This document shows, piece by piece, positions 52,271 to 61,401 of a stretch of DNA of 64,000 bases. This DNA comes from Bacteriovoracia bacterium (GTDB lineage: Bacteria; Bdellovibrionota; Bacteriovoracia; Bacteriovoracales; Bacteriovoracaceae), in contig JAUIIL010000002.1 of NCBI GenBank assembly GCA_030431635.1, positions 248,001 to 312,000 on the forward strand, read 5' to 3'. The position numbers and the translations under genes were made by a program. Below the pieces are notes generated by a model. The model had not been told where the DNA came from, did not search any database, and was given only the letters and a program-made list of their open reading frames with translations. Positions within the stretch are counted from its first letter, which is position 1, and the number at the start of each line of letters is the position of its first letter.

Positions 52271-53455
52271 ATGAGCCTATTCTCGGATAAGATGAGGACT
52301 TTTTTCTTCCTCAAAGAGAAAAATGAATACATAAAATTATCTGAAGCCCAAAAGGCTTTTCTGTATTTCAAAAAGAAAAAACTCAATCTTTTAACAGGTC
52401 AGTATTCTCACTCTTCTCAAAATGAACTTCAAAAAAAATTGACCGGAGTAGACTTTAAAACAAACCAACAAAGACCACTCGTGATTCACTTATTTTATGA
52501 ATATGGAAAACTCCTCCAGGAAATAGATGTTTCTGAAGATGATGAACTTGCTATTATCATTGAATATAAAAAAGTCCAGAGAGCTGAAGCTTTTCATAAG
52601 AAGAAAGAGAAGGGCTTGCCGAATAATTTGAAAATTTCACTGGATTTCTACAAAGAGCAATTTCGACTTGTTCAAGAAAATCTTTATAAGGGCAACTGCT
52701 ATCAACTCAATCTTACTCATAGGTTTTCTTTTGAACTTCTAGAAAATAAAACACTAGAAGATTGGGAGAAAAGCTTTCTAGGTAACAGTGAGTATTTATC
52801 AGCTTACGCTCATGCGAGTTTTATTCCTTTGTTGAAAAGAGCATTGGTTAGTAATTCTCCTGAATGTTTATTTAATTACGATAGAGAGAAGAGGGAAGTT
52901 TATTCAATGCCAATTAAAGGAAGTTATAAAATTGAAAACTCCCGGATGAAAAAATCGTTAAAAAGAAAAATGAAAAAAGATAAAAAAGAGCAGGCAGAGC
53001 TATTTATGATCGCTGATATGGTTAGAAACGATTTAGCGAGAGTAACAAATTATAGTTCTTTTTTTGTTTCTTCAAAAAAATTTTTAGAAGTAACAGGAAT
53101 CCTTCATCAGTATTCCCTAATCTCTGGAAAGATAGAAGAATCACTCAGTCTTTTTGATGTCTTGTGTTCATTGTTTCCAGGAGCAAGTGTCACAGGAGCT
53201 CCTAAAAAAAGAGTCATGCAACTCATTGATCAAATTGAAACCTCACCGAGGGGGATTTATTGTGGAAGTACGATTCTTTGCATGGGAAAAAATAAGAGTG
53301 CCTCAATTAATATAAGGACTGCTGATATTAATTTTAAAACAGGAGAGCTTCTGTATGGCTCAGGAGGTGGAATTACCTTAGAATCAGATTCTGAGAGAGA
53401 ATTGAGTGAACTCAAAACTAAAATCCAAAGTTTTTTCACAAGCCTGCCCCTATAG
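52271..53455 (+). CDS. pabB: Aminodeoxychorismate synthase component I
   Basis: Chorismate-binding enzyme of 394 residues that makes 4-amino-4-deoxychorismate for folate. Motifs: GNCYQLNLTHRF, SNSPECLF, MPIKGSYK, EQAELFMIADMVRNDLARV and FPGASVTGAPK. The PIKG lysine is characteristic of PabB; anthranilate synthase (TrpE) has PIAGT. The ATG directly follows the dnaB stop codon. No pabA or pabC is adjacent. Confidence 0.92.
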   Translation: MSLFSDKMRTFFFLKEKNEYIKLSEAQKAFLYFKKKKLNLLTGQYSHSSQNELQKKLTGVDFKTNQQRPLVIHLFYEYGKLLQEIDVSEDDELAIIIEYKKVQRAEAFHKKKEKGLPNNLKISLDFYKEQFRLVQENLYKGNCYQLNLTHRFSFELLENKTLEDWEKSFLGNSEYLSAYAHASFIPLLKRALVSNSPECLFNYDREKREVYSMPIKGSYKIENSRMKKSLKRKMKKDKKEQAELFMIADMVRNDLARVTNYSSFFVSSKKFLEVTGILHQYSLISGKIEESLSLFDVLCSLFPGASVTGAPKKRVMQLIDQIETSPRGIYCGSTILCMGKNKSASINIRTADINFKTGELLYGSGGGITLESDSERELSELKTKIQSFFTSLPL

Positions 53456-53538
53456 ATTTTTCTTCACCTAAGCTTAATTTGATTTTCAGATAAAATTGCT
53501 AGAGTACTAATAAAAGCTTACATCTCAATATTTGTGAA

Positions 53539-53566
53539 TTGACATGTAAAAGAGTGTATTTATATG
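53539..53566 (+). promoter_or_regulatory. Promoter upstream of the small gene and motAB
   Basis: A consensus TTGACA (53539-53544) is followed by TATATG (53561-53566) at 16 bases, or TATGCT (53563-53568) at 18. It excludes the ATG at 53564 as the start of the downstream gene. Confidence 0.5.
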
Positions 53567-53608
53567 CTTTTATGCAAGGTGCTATGTAAAGCACATTTTG
53601 GGGGAGAT

Positions 53609-53815
53609 ATGACATTGACCGTTGAGGGGACATCAAGGATGAGTGAAGATACAGAAAAAATTAGTTTAGAAACATTATCTCAACTAACAGGTTTCTCAAG
53701 TGAATTGATAAAAAGAGAACTGCTTCTTGATGAAGCGGAAAGTAATCAAGACATTTCTTTGGAGAAATTAAGAGAGGTAATTCTTAAGTTTATTAATCAG
53801 GAAATGGGGGCCTAG
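53609..53815 (+). CDS. Small protein upstream of motAB
   Basis: A 68-residue protein. The C-terminal 45 residues (ETLSQLTGFSSELIKRELLL...SLEKLREVILKFINQEM) have the look of a small helix-turn-helix, MerR- or TraR-like, without being assignable. ATG 53609 is chosen because GGGGGAG lies just before it and the promoter at 53539-53566 rules out ATG 53564. It lies about 95 bases before motA. Confidence 0.55.
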   Translation: MTLTVEGTSRMSEDTEKISLETLSQLTGFSSELIKRELLLDEAESNQDISLEKLREVILKFINQEMGA

Positions 53816-53869
53816 TATTTGTTGCTCTAGGTAATATTGTCTCAGTTATTTTTCTTTCTAAATAAGTCT

Positions 53870-53875
53870 TATAAT
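53870..53875 (+). promoter_or_regulatory. Consensus -10 before motA
   Basis: TATAAT at 53870-53875 lies 35 bases upstream of the motA ATG. No good -35 is visible at 16-18 bases, so this is a weak promoter call. Confidence 0.3.
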
Positions 53876-53910
53876 AGTAGTGAACCAAAAACTTTAAGAA
53901 GGTTAGAAAA

Positions 53911-54675
53911 ATGGATATCGCTACTGTTATTGGAATGGTTACTGCCACTGTTGCTATTATCGGTTCAATTCTCGCTGGTGGTTCTCTTTTAATTTTTGTC
54001 GATGTACCCTCTGTACTAGTTGTCGGTTTAGGAGTTATCGGGGCCACCTTTATCAAATGGCCTATGGAGAAGGTGACTAGTCTCGTAACAGTTTTCATGA
54101 AAAGTTTGTTTTTTACTCCAGCTGATCCAAAAGTCATGATTGAAGAAATTCAAAAACTTGCAGAAACAGCTAGGAGAGAATCAGTTTTTGCTCTCGAGAA
54201 AGTGCCTATAGAGGATGCTTTTCTAAAAAAAGCAGTAACTCTCGCAGCTGATAACAGACCTCCTGAAGTCATTCAAGCGATTTTGCAATTAGAAATAGAT
54301 GCTATGGAAGATAGGCATAAATCTGGGGTTGCTATTATGTCTGGGATAGGAGCCGATGGGCCAGCTTTTGGTATGATTGGGACGTTAATTGGTCTTGTTC
54401 AGATGCTTCAAAACTTATCTGATCCTTCTGCAATTGGTCCTGCGATGGCGGTCGCTCTTCTTACCACATTTTATGGAGCGGTATTAGCAAACGCAATAGC
54501 ATTACCTATTTCTTCAAAGTTAGGTTTTCGTTCAAAAATGGAATCGACAAAAATGAATATTATAGTTGCTGGAGTTCTTGGGATCGTTGCAGGTGAGAAC
54601 CCGAGAGTAATTAGAGAAAAATTAGACTCTTTTCTCGCTCCTGGAGATAGATTAGTAGAGGATAAAGAAGGATAA
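53911..54675 (+). CDS. motA: Flagellar motor stator protein MotA
   Basis: Stator subunit of 254 residues with four membrane helices (about 5-25, 30-50, 145-170, 180-200). MotA features include the VDVPSVLVVGLGVIGAT region and GPAFGMIGTLIGLVQMLQNL and GPAMAVALLTTFYGAVLAN in helices 3 and 4. With MotB it forms the proton or sodium channel that turns the flagellum. motB starts two bases after its stop. Low similarity to the TolQ protein in this window reflects their shared superfamily. Confidence 0.95.
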   Translation: MDIATVIGMVTATVAIIGSILAGGSLLIFVDVPSVLVVGLGVIGATFIKWPMEKVTSLVTVFMKSLFFTPADPKVMIEEIQKLAETARRESVFALEKVPIEDAFLKKAVTLAADNRPPEVIQAILQLEIDAMEDRHKSGVAIMSGIGADGPAFGMIGTLIGLVQMLQNLSDPSAIGPAMAVALLTTFYGAVLANAIALPISSKLGFRSKMESTKMNIIVAGVLGIVAGENPRVIREKLDSFLAPGDRLVEDKEG

Positions 54676-54677
54676 AT

Positions 54678-55514
54678 ATGGCCGATGAAGACGGTGGTGG
54701 CTCAGGAGCCGCTGAAGCAGTAAAGTGTCCAGAATGTCCGCCTGAAGGATTGCCCTTATGGATGGGAACTTTCTCTGATCTAGTTACACTTCTTCTCACT
54801 TTTTTTGTTCTTCTCTTATCTTTTGCCAAAACAGAGACTGATAAATACAAGGCTGCTGTCGGTTCTTTAAGAAAAGCTTTTGGTGGAAACACTCAAGTTA
54901 TGGGAGATGTGCCTAGACCTGGAAAATCACCAGAAAATTCTCCTGAGATAATGGATAGTCAGGAGCCAGTGAAACCTTTTCCCATCGATTTTCTTACAAC
55001 AGAGGGTTTTTTAGATAAACATGAAATTAATAGAGCTGGGGATGAAGATCTCAAGTCAATGCGAAGTTTATTAAAGAAGTATTACCTGTCCGATAATGTT
55101 GAAATATATGAAATGAGCGAAGGAATCAAAGTAAGAGTTAAAGATAAGGTATTCTTTGATAAAGGTTCTGTTCAAATTAAAAAAGTTAATATTAAAGTTT
55201 TTGAAAGGATGACGAATCTAGTGCGTGAGAATGATTGGACTGTTTTTGTTGAAGGGCACTCCTATTTAGGTGAGAGAAGCTTAGACGGAAAAGATGATTC
55301 AATTATGTTATCAAGCAAAAGGGCCATTGTTGTTTCAAGATTTTTAATGAAGAAAGGTGTGAAGGCCGATAAGATTTCGACTGTCATTTACGGTGATTCT
55401 CGTCCGGCCAAAAGCTTTAATGGAGATATACTCCCCAATGAAAGTCGAAGAGTAGAGTTTTTGATAAGAAAAACAGACTTAAGAACAAAGGGTCATAGAG
55501 TTGAGCCAAGATAA
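54678..55514 (+). CDS. motB: Flagellar motor protein MotB
   Basis: A 278-residue stator protein. A short cytoplasmic head has four residues of a possible Cys pair (KCPECPPEG); the single membrane helix (about 31-49; TFSDLVTLLLTFFVLLLSF) carries the ion-binding Asp34. The C-terminal OmpA-like peptidoglycan-binding domain (about 160-272) has VEGHSYLG and SSKRAIVVSRFLM. It overlaps the next gene by 14 bases. Confidence 0.95.
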   Translation: MADEDGGGSGAAEAVKCPECPPEGLPLWMGTFSDLVTLLLTFFVLLLSFAKTETDKYKAAVGSLRKAFGGNTQVMGDVPRPGKSPENSPEIMDSQEPVKPFPIDFLTTEGFLDKHEINRAGDEDLKSMRSLLKKYYLSDNVEIYEMSEGIKVRVKDKVFFDKGSVQIKKVNIKVFERMTNLVRENDWTVFVEGHSYLGERSLDGKDDSIMLSSKRAIVVSRFLMKKGVKADKISTVIYGDSRPAKSFNGDILPNESRRVEFLIRKTDLRTKGHRVEPR

Positions 55515-56367
55515 CTCACTTGATGTTTGTTTTCTTGAAAATAATATCTGTATAAATGAATTTCTCAATGGACTTGGTGTTCCCAAAGCTCAACAGAAGA
55601 AGTATCTCACTAAAAAACAACTCAGTTTTGTTCCTCGTCATAAACAAAGTGTAAAGCTGCCTATTGAACTTATTAACTATCTGAAGATAAATCCATGCTA
55701 CTCAGGACCAGAAATTAAAGTTTTATATGAAGACGATATCTTCTTGGCCTTTCATAAACCTCAAGGAGTTCACTCGCATCCATTATCTTATATTGATACT
55801 TTGAATTGTCTTAGTTTTTTTGAGAGTAAAAAAAGTCTTCAAAATACCAGTTCTTATGATCGAACACTTCTCTATCGTTTAGACTTTGTAACATCTGGAG
55901 TACTTGTTCTATGCAAAAATGAGAGAGACTATTTTTCCATGAGAGAGAATTTTCATGAAGTAGCAAAAGAGAAAGTTTACTTCGCCATTGTTGAAGGAGT
56001 AGGGATTAAAGAAGGTTATTATCAACATTTAATTTCTTCAATGGGGGCAAAAAAAGCGAAAATGAAAGAAGATCCTCAAGGCAAGAAAGCTCAGTTAGAA
56101 ATTGTGGAGGTTCATTCGCTTGAGAAGTCAAAGCTAAGTCTGGTGAAAATAAAACTCAAAACAGGACTTCGGCATCAAATTAGACTTCAACTCTCTTTAT
56201 TGGGTTATCCTATATTAGGTGATACTCTTTACGGAGGAAGCGAGCATCAAAGAGTTTTTCTGCATGCTTATCAATACAGCTTTATCTTTAATGGAAAAGA
56301 ACATTCTTTTTGCTCACAAGAAGCAACTTTATTCGATACTTTCTTTAACTTGAACAGTTTTCTTTAA
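55501..56367 (+). CDS. RluA-family pseudouridine synthase
   Basis: A 288-residue enzyme that isomerises uridine in rRNA or tRNA. It has the catalytic aspartate motif (LLYRLDFVTSGVLVLCKN), KVYFAIVEG and LKTGLRHQIRLQLSLLGYPILGDTLYGG. An N-terminal part of about 75 residues may be an S4-like domain in weak form (FLNGLGVPKAQQKKYL). The start is TTG at 55501 inside the end of motB, preceded by AAGGG. The 3' end overlaps a convergent gene by 39 bases. The exact RNA target cannot be told. Confidence 0.9.
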   Translation: MSQDNSLDVCFLENNICINEFLNGLGVPKAQQKKYLTKKQLSFVPRHKQSVKLPIELINYLKINPCYSGPEIKVLYEDDIFLAFHKPQGVHSHPLSYIDTLNCLSFFESKKSLQNTSSYDRTLLYRLDFVTSGVLVLCKNERDYFSMRENFHEVAKEKVYFAIVEGVGIKEGYYQHLISSMGAKKAKMKEDPQGKKAQLEIVEVHSLEKSKLSLVKIKLKTGLRHQIRLQLSLLGYPILGDTLYGGSEHQRVFLHAYQYSFIFNGKEHSFCSQEATLFDTFFNLNSFL

Positions 56368-56802
56368 GTGCTCACTAATATAATCAGGATCTCTCATTGT
56401 CGCGAGTTTTGAGAGGTATTGTCCTTCACTAACAGCATTAATGATAAGACCAGGTTGTTGGGAGCGGACTCTGACAATAAAAACATTCATTAATGTTTCT
56501 TCTGGGGAATTTTGTGCAATAAAAGAGAGATCGTTGGCAAGCCTTCTATAACTGATGGCCTTAGCATTTTTGCTCCCTAGTTCAGGCGTTTGGTACTTGA
56601 TTTCAACGGAGAGGTTATTGTGTTCACAATAGACTTTCCAATTATCAGGGACACGTCTTTCGAGTTTAACGATAACTGCTTTACAGGAATGGGCGATAAA
56701 ATCCTCTCGGTAAAACAAGGACTTACCATCTCTCATACGGTACAAATCAAGCAAAAAAGCCAGCATCATGAGTAAGCCCATTGTAAGTACTGGTTTTTTC
56801 AT
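56329..56802 (-). CDS. Membrane-anchored protein of unknown function
   Basis: A 157-residue protein with an N-terminal hydrophobic anchor (KKPVLTMGLLMMLAFLLDL) and a hydrophilic domain of about 130 residues containing two cysteines. No family recognised. The ATG at 56802 is preferred over 56820 because a GGA element precedes it; 56820 has none. It overlaps the end of the pseudouridine synthase gene on the other strand. Confidence 0.6.
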   Translation of the reverse strand: MKKPVLTMGLLMMLAFLLDLYRMRDGKSLFYREDFIAHSCKAVIVKLERRVPDNWKVYCEHNNLSVEIKYQTPELGSKNAKAISYRRLANDLSFIAQNSPEETLMNVFIVRVRSQQPGLIINAVSEGQYLSKLATMRDPDYISEHLKKTVQVKESIE

Positions 56803-56904
56803 AAGTAATTTCCATAACATGTTGTAATTATCTCATTATTTTAGAAATGGTTAAAGAAAAGAAAATAATACCCGATTAGTCTAGTCAGGGAAATGGAGTG
56901 GTAT

Positions 56905-57915
56905 ATGAGTAAGAAATTAGAGTTAAAAGACCAAGAGTTCTGGAAAGCCGTCAAGTACTTACTAGAGCTAGACCAAGAGACCCCAAAGCAGAAGATATTA
57001 GATGAACTAGAGCTCTCAGATGACGAGTTCTCCTCTCTTCTCTCTTTCTTTGATTCTATTCATTACTCTTTTAAGCAAAAGAATGGATTTTTGATGCCAT
57101 CAGAAGACAGGCCTCTGATTAATGTTGAATTCTCCTTATTGGAGTGGTTACAGTTTCAGGCCAACTTTCCAGCCATTTCAGAAAATATGGCCCGGCTCAA
57201 CCTTTTTGATGATTTAAAAAATAAGCTCACTTCTTTAGAGGTTCAATATTCAAAGTATGATCTTTTTGCGCCCATTGAAGTGATGAATAAGGTCACGTGT
57301 TTAGAAAGTAGTATGTCAAACATTATACAAGAGTGTGTGAATAGTGAACTTCCACATGAAGAACTACTACACTATCATTTGGATGAAAAAATGCTGGCCC
57401 AAATCGAGAGCTGTATCGAAGGGAATCACTCTCTTAGCTTATTTCTTTTAAATGGGAAAAAAATAGATGTTTATCCACACCGACTTGTTCACTTTGATGG
57501 AAGAATGTCTCTTGTTTGTGAAGATAAAGTCGATAAATCTATTGTTCATCTTTATTTAAATGATGTTGAGAAAATTGAAATTTTTGAAACGAATCATCCT
57601 CCTGCCTTCACAAAAATTGAGATTGATGATTTTATAAATTCTTTAAGGGCAATCAGTGAAACGGAAATTAGATTGATTCTTAAATTTAATCCTAATAAAG
57701 CCCCAAAAGAAAAACCATCCTTTCAACATTTAGGAAATCCATGTTTAATAACAAATACTAAAGGTGAGCATATTTGGGCCGCATCAGTTGAGCCATGTGA
57801 AGCACTCATGGAGTGGTTATATGAGATAGGACCTGATATTGAGATATTGGACCCAGCAAATTTTCGAGAGGATTTTCTCTCTTACTGTGAAGACAAACTA
57901 AAGAAAATTGCCTAA
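56905..57915 (+). CDS. WYL-domain regulator
   Basis: A 336-residue protein with a helical N-terminus that could hold a winged helix, a WYL domain (about 185-235; NGKKIDVYPHRLVHFDGRM, then LYLNDVEKIEIFE) and a C-terminal WCX-like extension (WLYEIGPDIEILDPANF). WYL proteins bind ligands, including nucleotides, and regulate transcription. ATG 56905 has GGAG six bases upstream; the upstream in-frame ATG 56893 overlaps it. The next gene starts ten bases after its stop. Confidence 0.82.
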   Translation: MSKKLELKDQEFWKAVKYLLELDQETPKQKILDELELSDDEFSSLLSFFDSIHYSFKQKNGFLMPSEDRPLINVEFSLLEWLQFQANFPAISENMARLNLFDDLKNKLTSLEVQYSKYDLFAPIEVMNKVTCLESSMSNIIQECVNSELPHEELLHYHLDEKMLAQIESCIEGNHSLSLFLLNGKKIDVYPHRLVHFDGRMSLVCEDKVDKSIVHLYLNDVEKIEIFETNHPPAFTKIEIDDFINSLRAISETEIRLILKFNPNKAPKEKPSFQHLGNPCLITNTKGEHIWAASVEPCEALMEWLYEIGPDIEILDPANFREDFLSYCEDKLKKIA

Positions 57916-57925
57916 TCTTTAGGAA

Positions 57926-58501
57926 ATGGAAAGCTCACACTCAAATAAATTTTTTCTGATTTCTTTTCTTCCTGCTCTGGCATACTGGTACTTAGAAAGC
58001 CATTATTCTTTAAAAGTAGCTCTTTTTGGTGGATTGGTTTTGGCCATCTTGGAAATTGGTCTAGAGAAAGTTTTTACGAAGCATGTTCATTCGATATCAA
58101 AACTCAATTTTTTTCTGATTGTGTTTTTAGCAATGATTTCTTTTATTGGAGATGAAGGGATTTGGTTCAAGCTCCAACCTTTTTTTACGGGATTATTTAT
58201 GGGGGGATTACTTATTTATAAAACTTATAAGAATGACAGTTATTTTTTAGAAATGATGGAAGCGATGAATCGCCCTATACCCTCAGCTGAAATAATCAAA
58301 TATCTTGAAAAACACACTGGTTTTTTCATGCTTGGATACGGCTTATTCATGGCCTATGTTGCTTTTGAATTCTCTACTGAAAAATGGCTTTTTTTTAAAA
58401 CGATTGGCTTTTATATCTGTTTCATTCTTTTTTTTATCGGTGAGATGTTTCTTCTGCGTAAAAAAGCTATGAGTCAAAGTAAAATCATAAAAAATCAATA
58501 G
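57926..58501 (+). CDS. YciB/IspZ-like septation membrane protein
   Basis: A 191-residue inner-membrane protein with about five helices. The pattern FIGDEGIWFKLQPFFTGLFMGG in the middle and the overall size resemble YciB/IspZ proteins, which affect cell-envelope synthesis and septation. The match is moderate. AGGAA lies immediately before the ATG. It closely follows the WYL regulator gene. Confidence 0.6.
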   Translation: MESSHSNKFFLISFLPALAYWYLESHYSLKVALFGGLVLAILEIGLEKVFTKHVHSISKLNFFLIVFLAMISFIGDEGIWFKLQPFFTGLFMGGLLIYKTYKNDSYFLEMMEAMNRPIPSAEIIKYLEKHTGFFMLGYGLFMAYVAFEFSTEKWLFFKTIGFYICFILFFIGEMFLLRKKAMSQSKIIKNQ

Positions 58502-58530
58502 GTTAGATAAAAAAATATCCCCTCATCGCG

Positions 58531-58559
58531 TTTACAAATTTCATGGATTTTACTACTAT
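58531..58559 (+). promoter_or_regulatory. Promoter of miaB
   Basis: TTTACA (58531-58536), 17 bases, TACTAT (58554-58559). Predicted transcript start near 58567 gives a leader of about 28 bases with AGGT before the ATG. Confidence 0.5.
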
Positions 58560-58594
58560 GCGTCGATACGAATACCTTCAACATAGGTCAGAAA

Positions 58595-59965
58595 ATGATT
58601 AAAGTAGGGGACATAGAGTTTCCAAAAAGAAAAGTTTGGATGAAAACTTACGGGTGTCAGATGAATTATCATGACACTGAGAGGATCCTCTCCCATCTCA
58701 AAGAACTAAACTTTGAACACACAGAAGATCAAGAAGATGCCGATCTCTTGTTATTTAATACTTGTGCCATAAGAGACTTAGCAAACCAAAAATTTTATTC
58801 TCATCTTGGAAATACAAAGAAATATAAAGAAGTGAAAATCGGAGTTGGAGGCTGTATTGCCCAAACTGATAGTAAGGATCTTTTAAAAAAATACCAACAT
58901 CTTAATTTTGCTTTTGGGACTGATGCTATTGATAATATCAAAGAAATGGTTTTTAGGGCCTATTCTGGTGATAATAAGTTTGCTGTGACTTCTTGGGATA
59001 GAAGTGAGAACTATTCTATTGAAACCAAAATAACTCATGGTTCTCCTCAAGCTTTTGTTAATATCATCAAAGGCTGTGATAAATTTTGCTCCTACTGTAT
59101 TGTTCCTTTCACAAGAGGAAGAGAGAAATCAAGAAAGTTACAAGAGATTGTCGATGATACGAAAAAGCTTGTTGAGTATTCAGGGATTCAAGAAGTGACT
59201 CTATTAGGGCAAAATGTAAACTCATTTGGAAAAGATAACGGTGAGTCTCTTGCTCAGTTAATACAAGAATTAGAGAAGATTAATGGTCTTGAGTTAATTA
59301 GGTATACAACCTCTCACCCTTATGATGTCTCTGATGAGCTGATTGAAGTACATGGCAGTTCTAAAAAATTGGCCAATCATCTTCATCTTCCCATTCAATC
59401 AGGTTCCAATACAGTTTTACAGAGAATGCTTAGGCAATACACAGTTGAGCATTACTTAGAATTAGTAGAGAAACTTCGAAAGGCCAATCCTGAAATCGTT
59501 CTCTCTACTGATATTATTGCGGGCTTCCCTAATGAAACGAGACAAGAGCATGAGGCCACTTTAGAACTTTTAAATAAAGCACAATACGACTTTATTTATT
59601 CATATAATTTCTCTGCTAGACCGGGAACGAAAGCTTCCCGAATGAAAGATATTTTAACTGCTGATATTCGAGGGGAGCGTTTGAGGGAAATCCAGGCCCA
59701 TCAACTCGAGATTCAAGAAAAAATACGCTCTCAAATGGTAGGGAAAACTTATAGGGTTCTTGTGGAAGGAAAAAGTAGTTTTAAAGGTGAAACAAAGTGG
59801 AGAGGGAGAACTAATTGTTACCGGATTGTGCATTTTCTGCCTAAGGAGTTAGAGCAAAACTATCAGTGGCATTGGGTTGATGTCAAAATAACTTCGGCAA
59901 CGGCCCTAAGCTGCCAAGGTGAAGTCGTTCAAGATTTTGGCCGACGCCTTCCTATCTTTAGTTAG
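58595..59965 (+). CDS. miaB: tRNA-2-methylthio-N6-dimethylallyladenosine synthase MiaB
   Basis: Radical SAM methylthiotransferase that adds a methylthio group to i6A37, the product of MiaA. It has the N-terminal UPF0004 domain (MKTYGCQMNYHDTERI; cysteines also in NTCAIR and GGCIAQ), the radical SAM cluster motif CDKFCSYC, LGQNVNSFG and a C-terminal TRAM domain. The length, 456 residues, is typical. Confidence 0.97.
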   Translation: MIKVGDIEFPKRKVWMKTYGCQMNYHDTERILSHLKELNFEHTEDQEDADLLLFNTCAIRDLANQKFYSHLGNTKKYKEVKIGVGGCIAQTDSKDLLKKYQHLNFAFGTDAIDNIKEMVFRAYSGDNKFAVTSWDRSENYSIETKITHGSPQAFVNIIKGCDKFCSYCIVPFTRGREKSRKLQEIVDDTKKLVEYSGIQEVTLLGQNVNSFGKDNGESLAQLIQELEKINGLELIRYTTSHPYDVSDELIEVHGSSKKLANHLHLPIQSGSNTVLQRMLRQYTVEHYLELVEKLRKANPEIVLSTDIIAGFPNETRQEHEATLELLNKAQYDFIYSYNFSARPGTKASRMKDILTADIRGERLREIQAHQLEIQEKIRSQMVGKTYRVLVEGKSSFKGETKWRGRTNCYRIVHFLPKELEQNYQWHWVDVKITSATALSCQGEVVQDFGRRLPIFS

Positions 59966-59966
59966 A

Positions 59967-60350
59967 ATGAATTTTTTAAGGAAAAATATTTTTATTTTCC
60001 TCGGATTTATCAGTTTACTCTTAGGAATTATTGGTATTTTTTTGCCGGTATTACCAACAACTCCATTTGCTATTCTTGCGGCTTTTCTTTTTTCAAAAAG
60101 CTCTCCTAAGCTTCATCGTTGGTTGTTAGATCTTAAATACATAGGCCCATTAGTGAGGGATTGGGAAGAGAACAAAGTCATACGACCAAGGGCCAAAGTT
60201 TTTTGCACGATTCTTATCGTTGCTGTCATTGGTAGTAGTCTCTTTTGGGGGAAAATGCATTCACTTTTAAAACTAATGTTGTTTATAATAGGAGTAAGCG
60301 TTTTAGGTTTCGTTTTAACCAGAAAATCTTATCCAGGAAATTCGCTTTGA
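59967..60350 (+). CDS. DUF454 (YbaN-like) membrane protein
   Basis: A 127-residue protein with three or four hydrophobic segments and the family motifs LGIIGIFLPVLPTTPFAILAAFLFSKSSPKLHRWLL and IGPLVRDWEENKVIRPRAK, which mark DUF454/YbaN. Function is not known. The ATG at 59967 lies one base after the miaB stop; an in-frame ATG 48 bases upstream sits inside miaB and adds a non-homologous stretch. Its stop overlaps the next start. Confidence 0.88.
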   Translation: MNFLRKNIFIFLGFISLLLGIIGIFLPVLPTTPFAILAAFLFSKSSPKLHRWLLDLKYIGPLVRDWEENKVIRPRAKVFCTILIVAVIGSSLFWGKMHSLLKLMLFIIGVSVLGFVLTRKSYPGNSL

Positions 60351-61399
60351 AGTTTGTCTTTTTATTTCTTCTGTTTTCATGTTCAAAAACAAGCTATCTG
60401 TTTGAGCAAGGATGGAATCATTTAGATATTTTCTATTTTCGGCCTATCGATAATCAAAAAGTTTTAGAAGATAATAAAATAAGTGAAGAAGTAAAAAACA
60501 AAATAAAACTAATAGAGGAGTATAAAAAGTTTTTTTATCAATATTTTAGTAAAGAAGAGACAGGAATTTATACTCAAACAGTCTTTTTAGAATCTGATGT
60601 TTTAACTTATCTCGTAATTGCTTCAAACTATAATGAAATAAAGGCCAGAAAGTTCTCTTTCCCTTTTGTGGGAGAATTTCCTTATATTGGATTTTATCAT
60701 TTAAGTTCTGCTCAAAAATTTCAAAAAAAATTAGAAAACGAAGGAATGGTAACATATATTAGAAAGGTAGATGCTTATTCGAGTTTAGGATATTTTGATG
60801 ATCCCATTTTATCTACTTTTTTTTCCTATGATAAAATAGAGCTTGCACGACTTATTTTCCATGAGCTTTTTCATACTATTTTTTTTATTGAGAATAATGT
60901 TGAACTGAATGAAAATATGGCCAACTTCTTCTCTGATAAATTAACCCAGAAATACTTTGCCATTAAAGAAAGTGAGATCAGTGACAGAAAAAAACAGCAT
61001 CAAAACTATTTAGAGATTAAAAAGCTGATTGTTCAAAAGGCCCAAGAATTGCAAACCATTTATCAAAGTCATCCTAACTTAACTAAAGAAGAGGCCCAAA
61101 AGTATCTGAAGGATTTTTTAGAAAAAAACTATCTTCCTAACGTTCGCCTTGCGTGTCAAAAACTAAAGATAAAAATAAAGCATTGCTTTCCACTAAAGTA
61201 TGAGTGGAATAATGCTGTTTTTGCAGCGTTTATGACTTATGAAAAAAATAGGCTTCAAATTGAAGATCTTTTTAAAAAAATGAATATGTCTTTACTTGAT
61301 TTTTACCACTTTCTTCACAACAATTATGAAATCTATCAAAAGAATGATTTTGATGAAATAATGAGCTTTAGACGCTTTCTTGAACAAAAGGTGAATTAG
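60347..61399 (+). CDS. HExxH lipoprotein, putative aminopeptidase (PF10023-like)
   Basis: A 350-residue lipoprotein with a type II leader (KFVFLFLLFSCSKTS). The zinc site is HELFH (His172, Glu173, His176), followed by ENMANFF (Glu189), the gluzincin pattern. The segment AYSSLGYFDDPILSTFF directly before it and LARLIFHELFH are characteristic of the 'Aminopep' family PF10023. The start is TTG 60347, overlapping the TGA of the DUF454 gene, with AGGA nine bases upstream. Anchored in a membrane, it may finish peptide digestion in the periplasm; inference. Confidence 0.85.
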   Translation: MKFVFLFLLFSCSKTSYLFEQGWNHLDIFYFRPIDNQKVLEDNKISEEVKNKIKLIEEYKKFFYQYFSKEETGIYTQTVFLESDVLTYLVIASNYNEIKARKFSFPFVGEFPYIGFYHLSSAQKFQKKLENEGMVTYIRKVDAYSSLGYFDDPILSTFFSYDKIELARLIFHELFHTIFFIENNVELNENMANFFSDKLTQKYFAIKESEISDRKKQHQNYLEIKKLIVQKAQELQTIYQSHPNLTKEEAQKYLKDFLEKNYLPNVRLACQKLKIKIKHCFPLKYEWNNAVFAAFMTYEKNRLQIEDLFKKMNMSLLDFYHFLHNNYEIYQKNDFDEIMSFRRFLEQKVN

Positions 61400-61401
61400 C
61401 A

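Noticed and set aside
52271-53455. Anthranilate synthase component I (TrpE)
   Set aside because: The active-site PIKG motif and GNCYQLNLT match PabB; TrpE has PIAGT and a feedback site near its N-terminus that is not seen.
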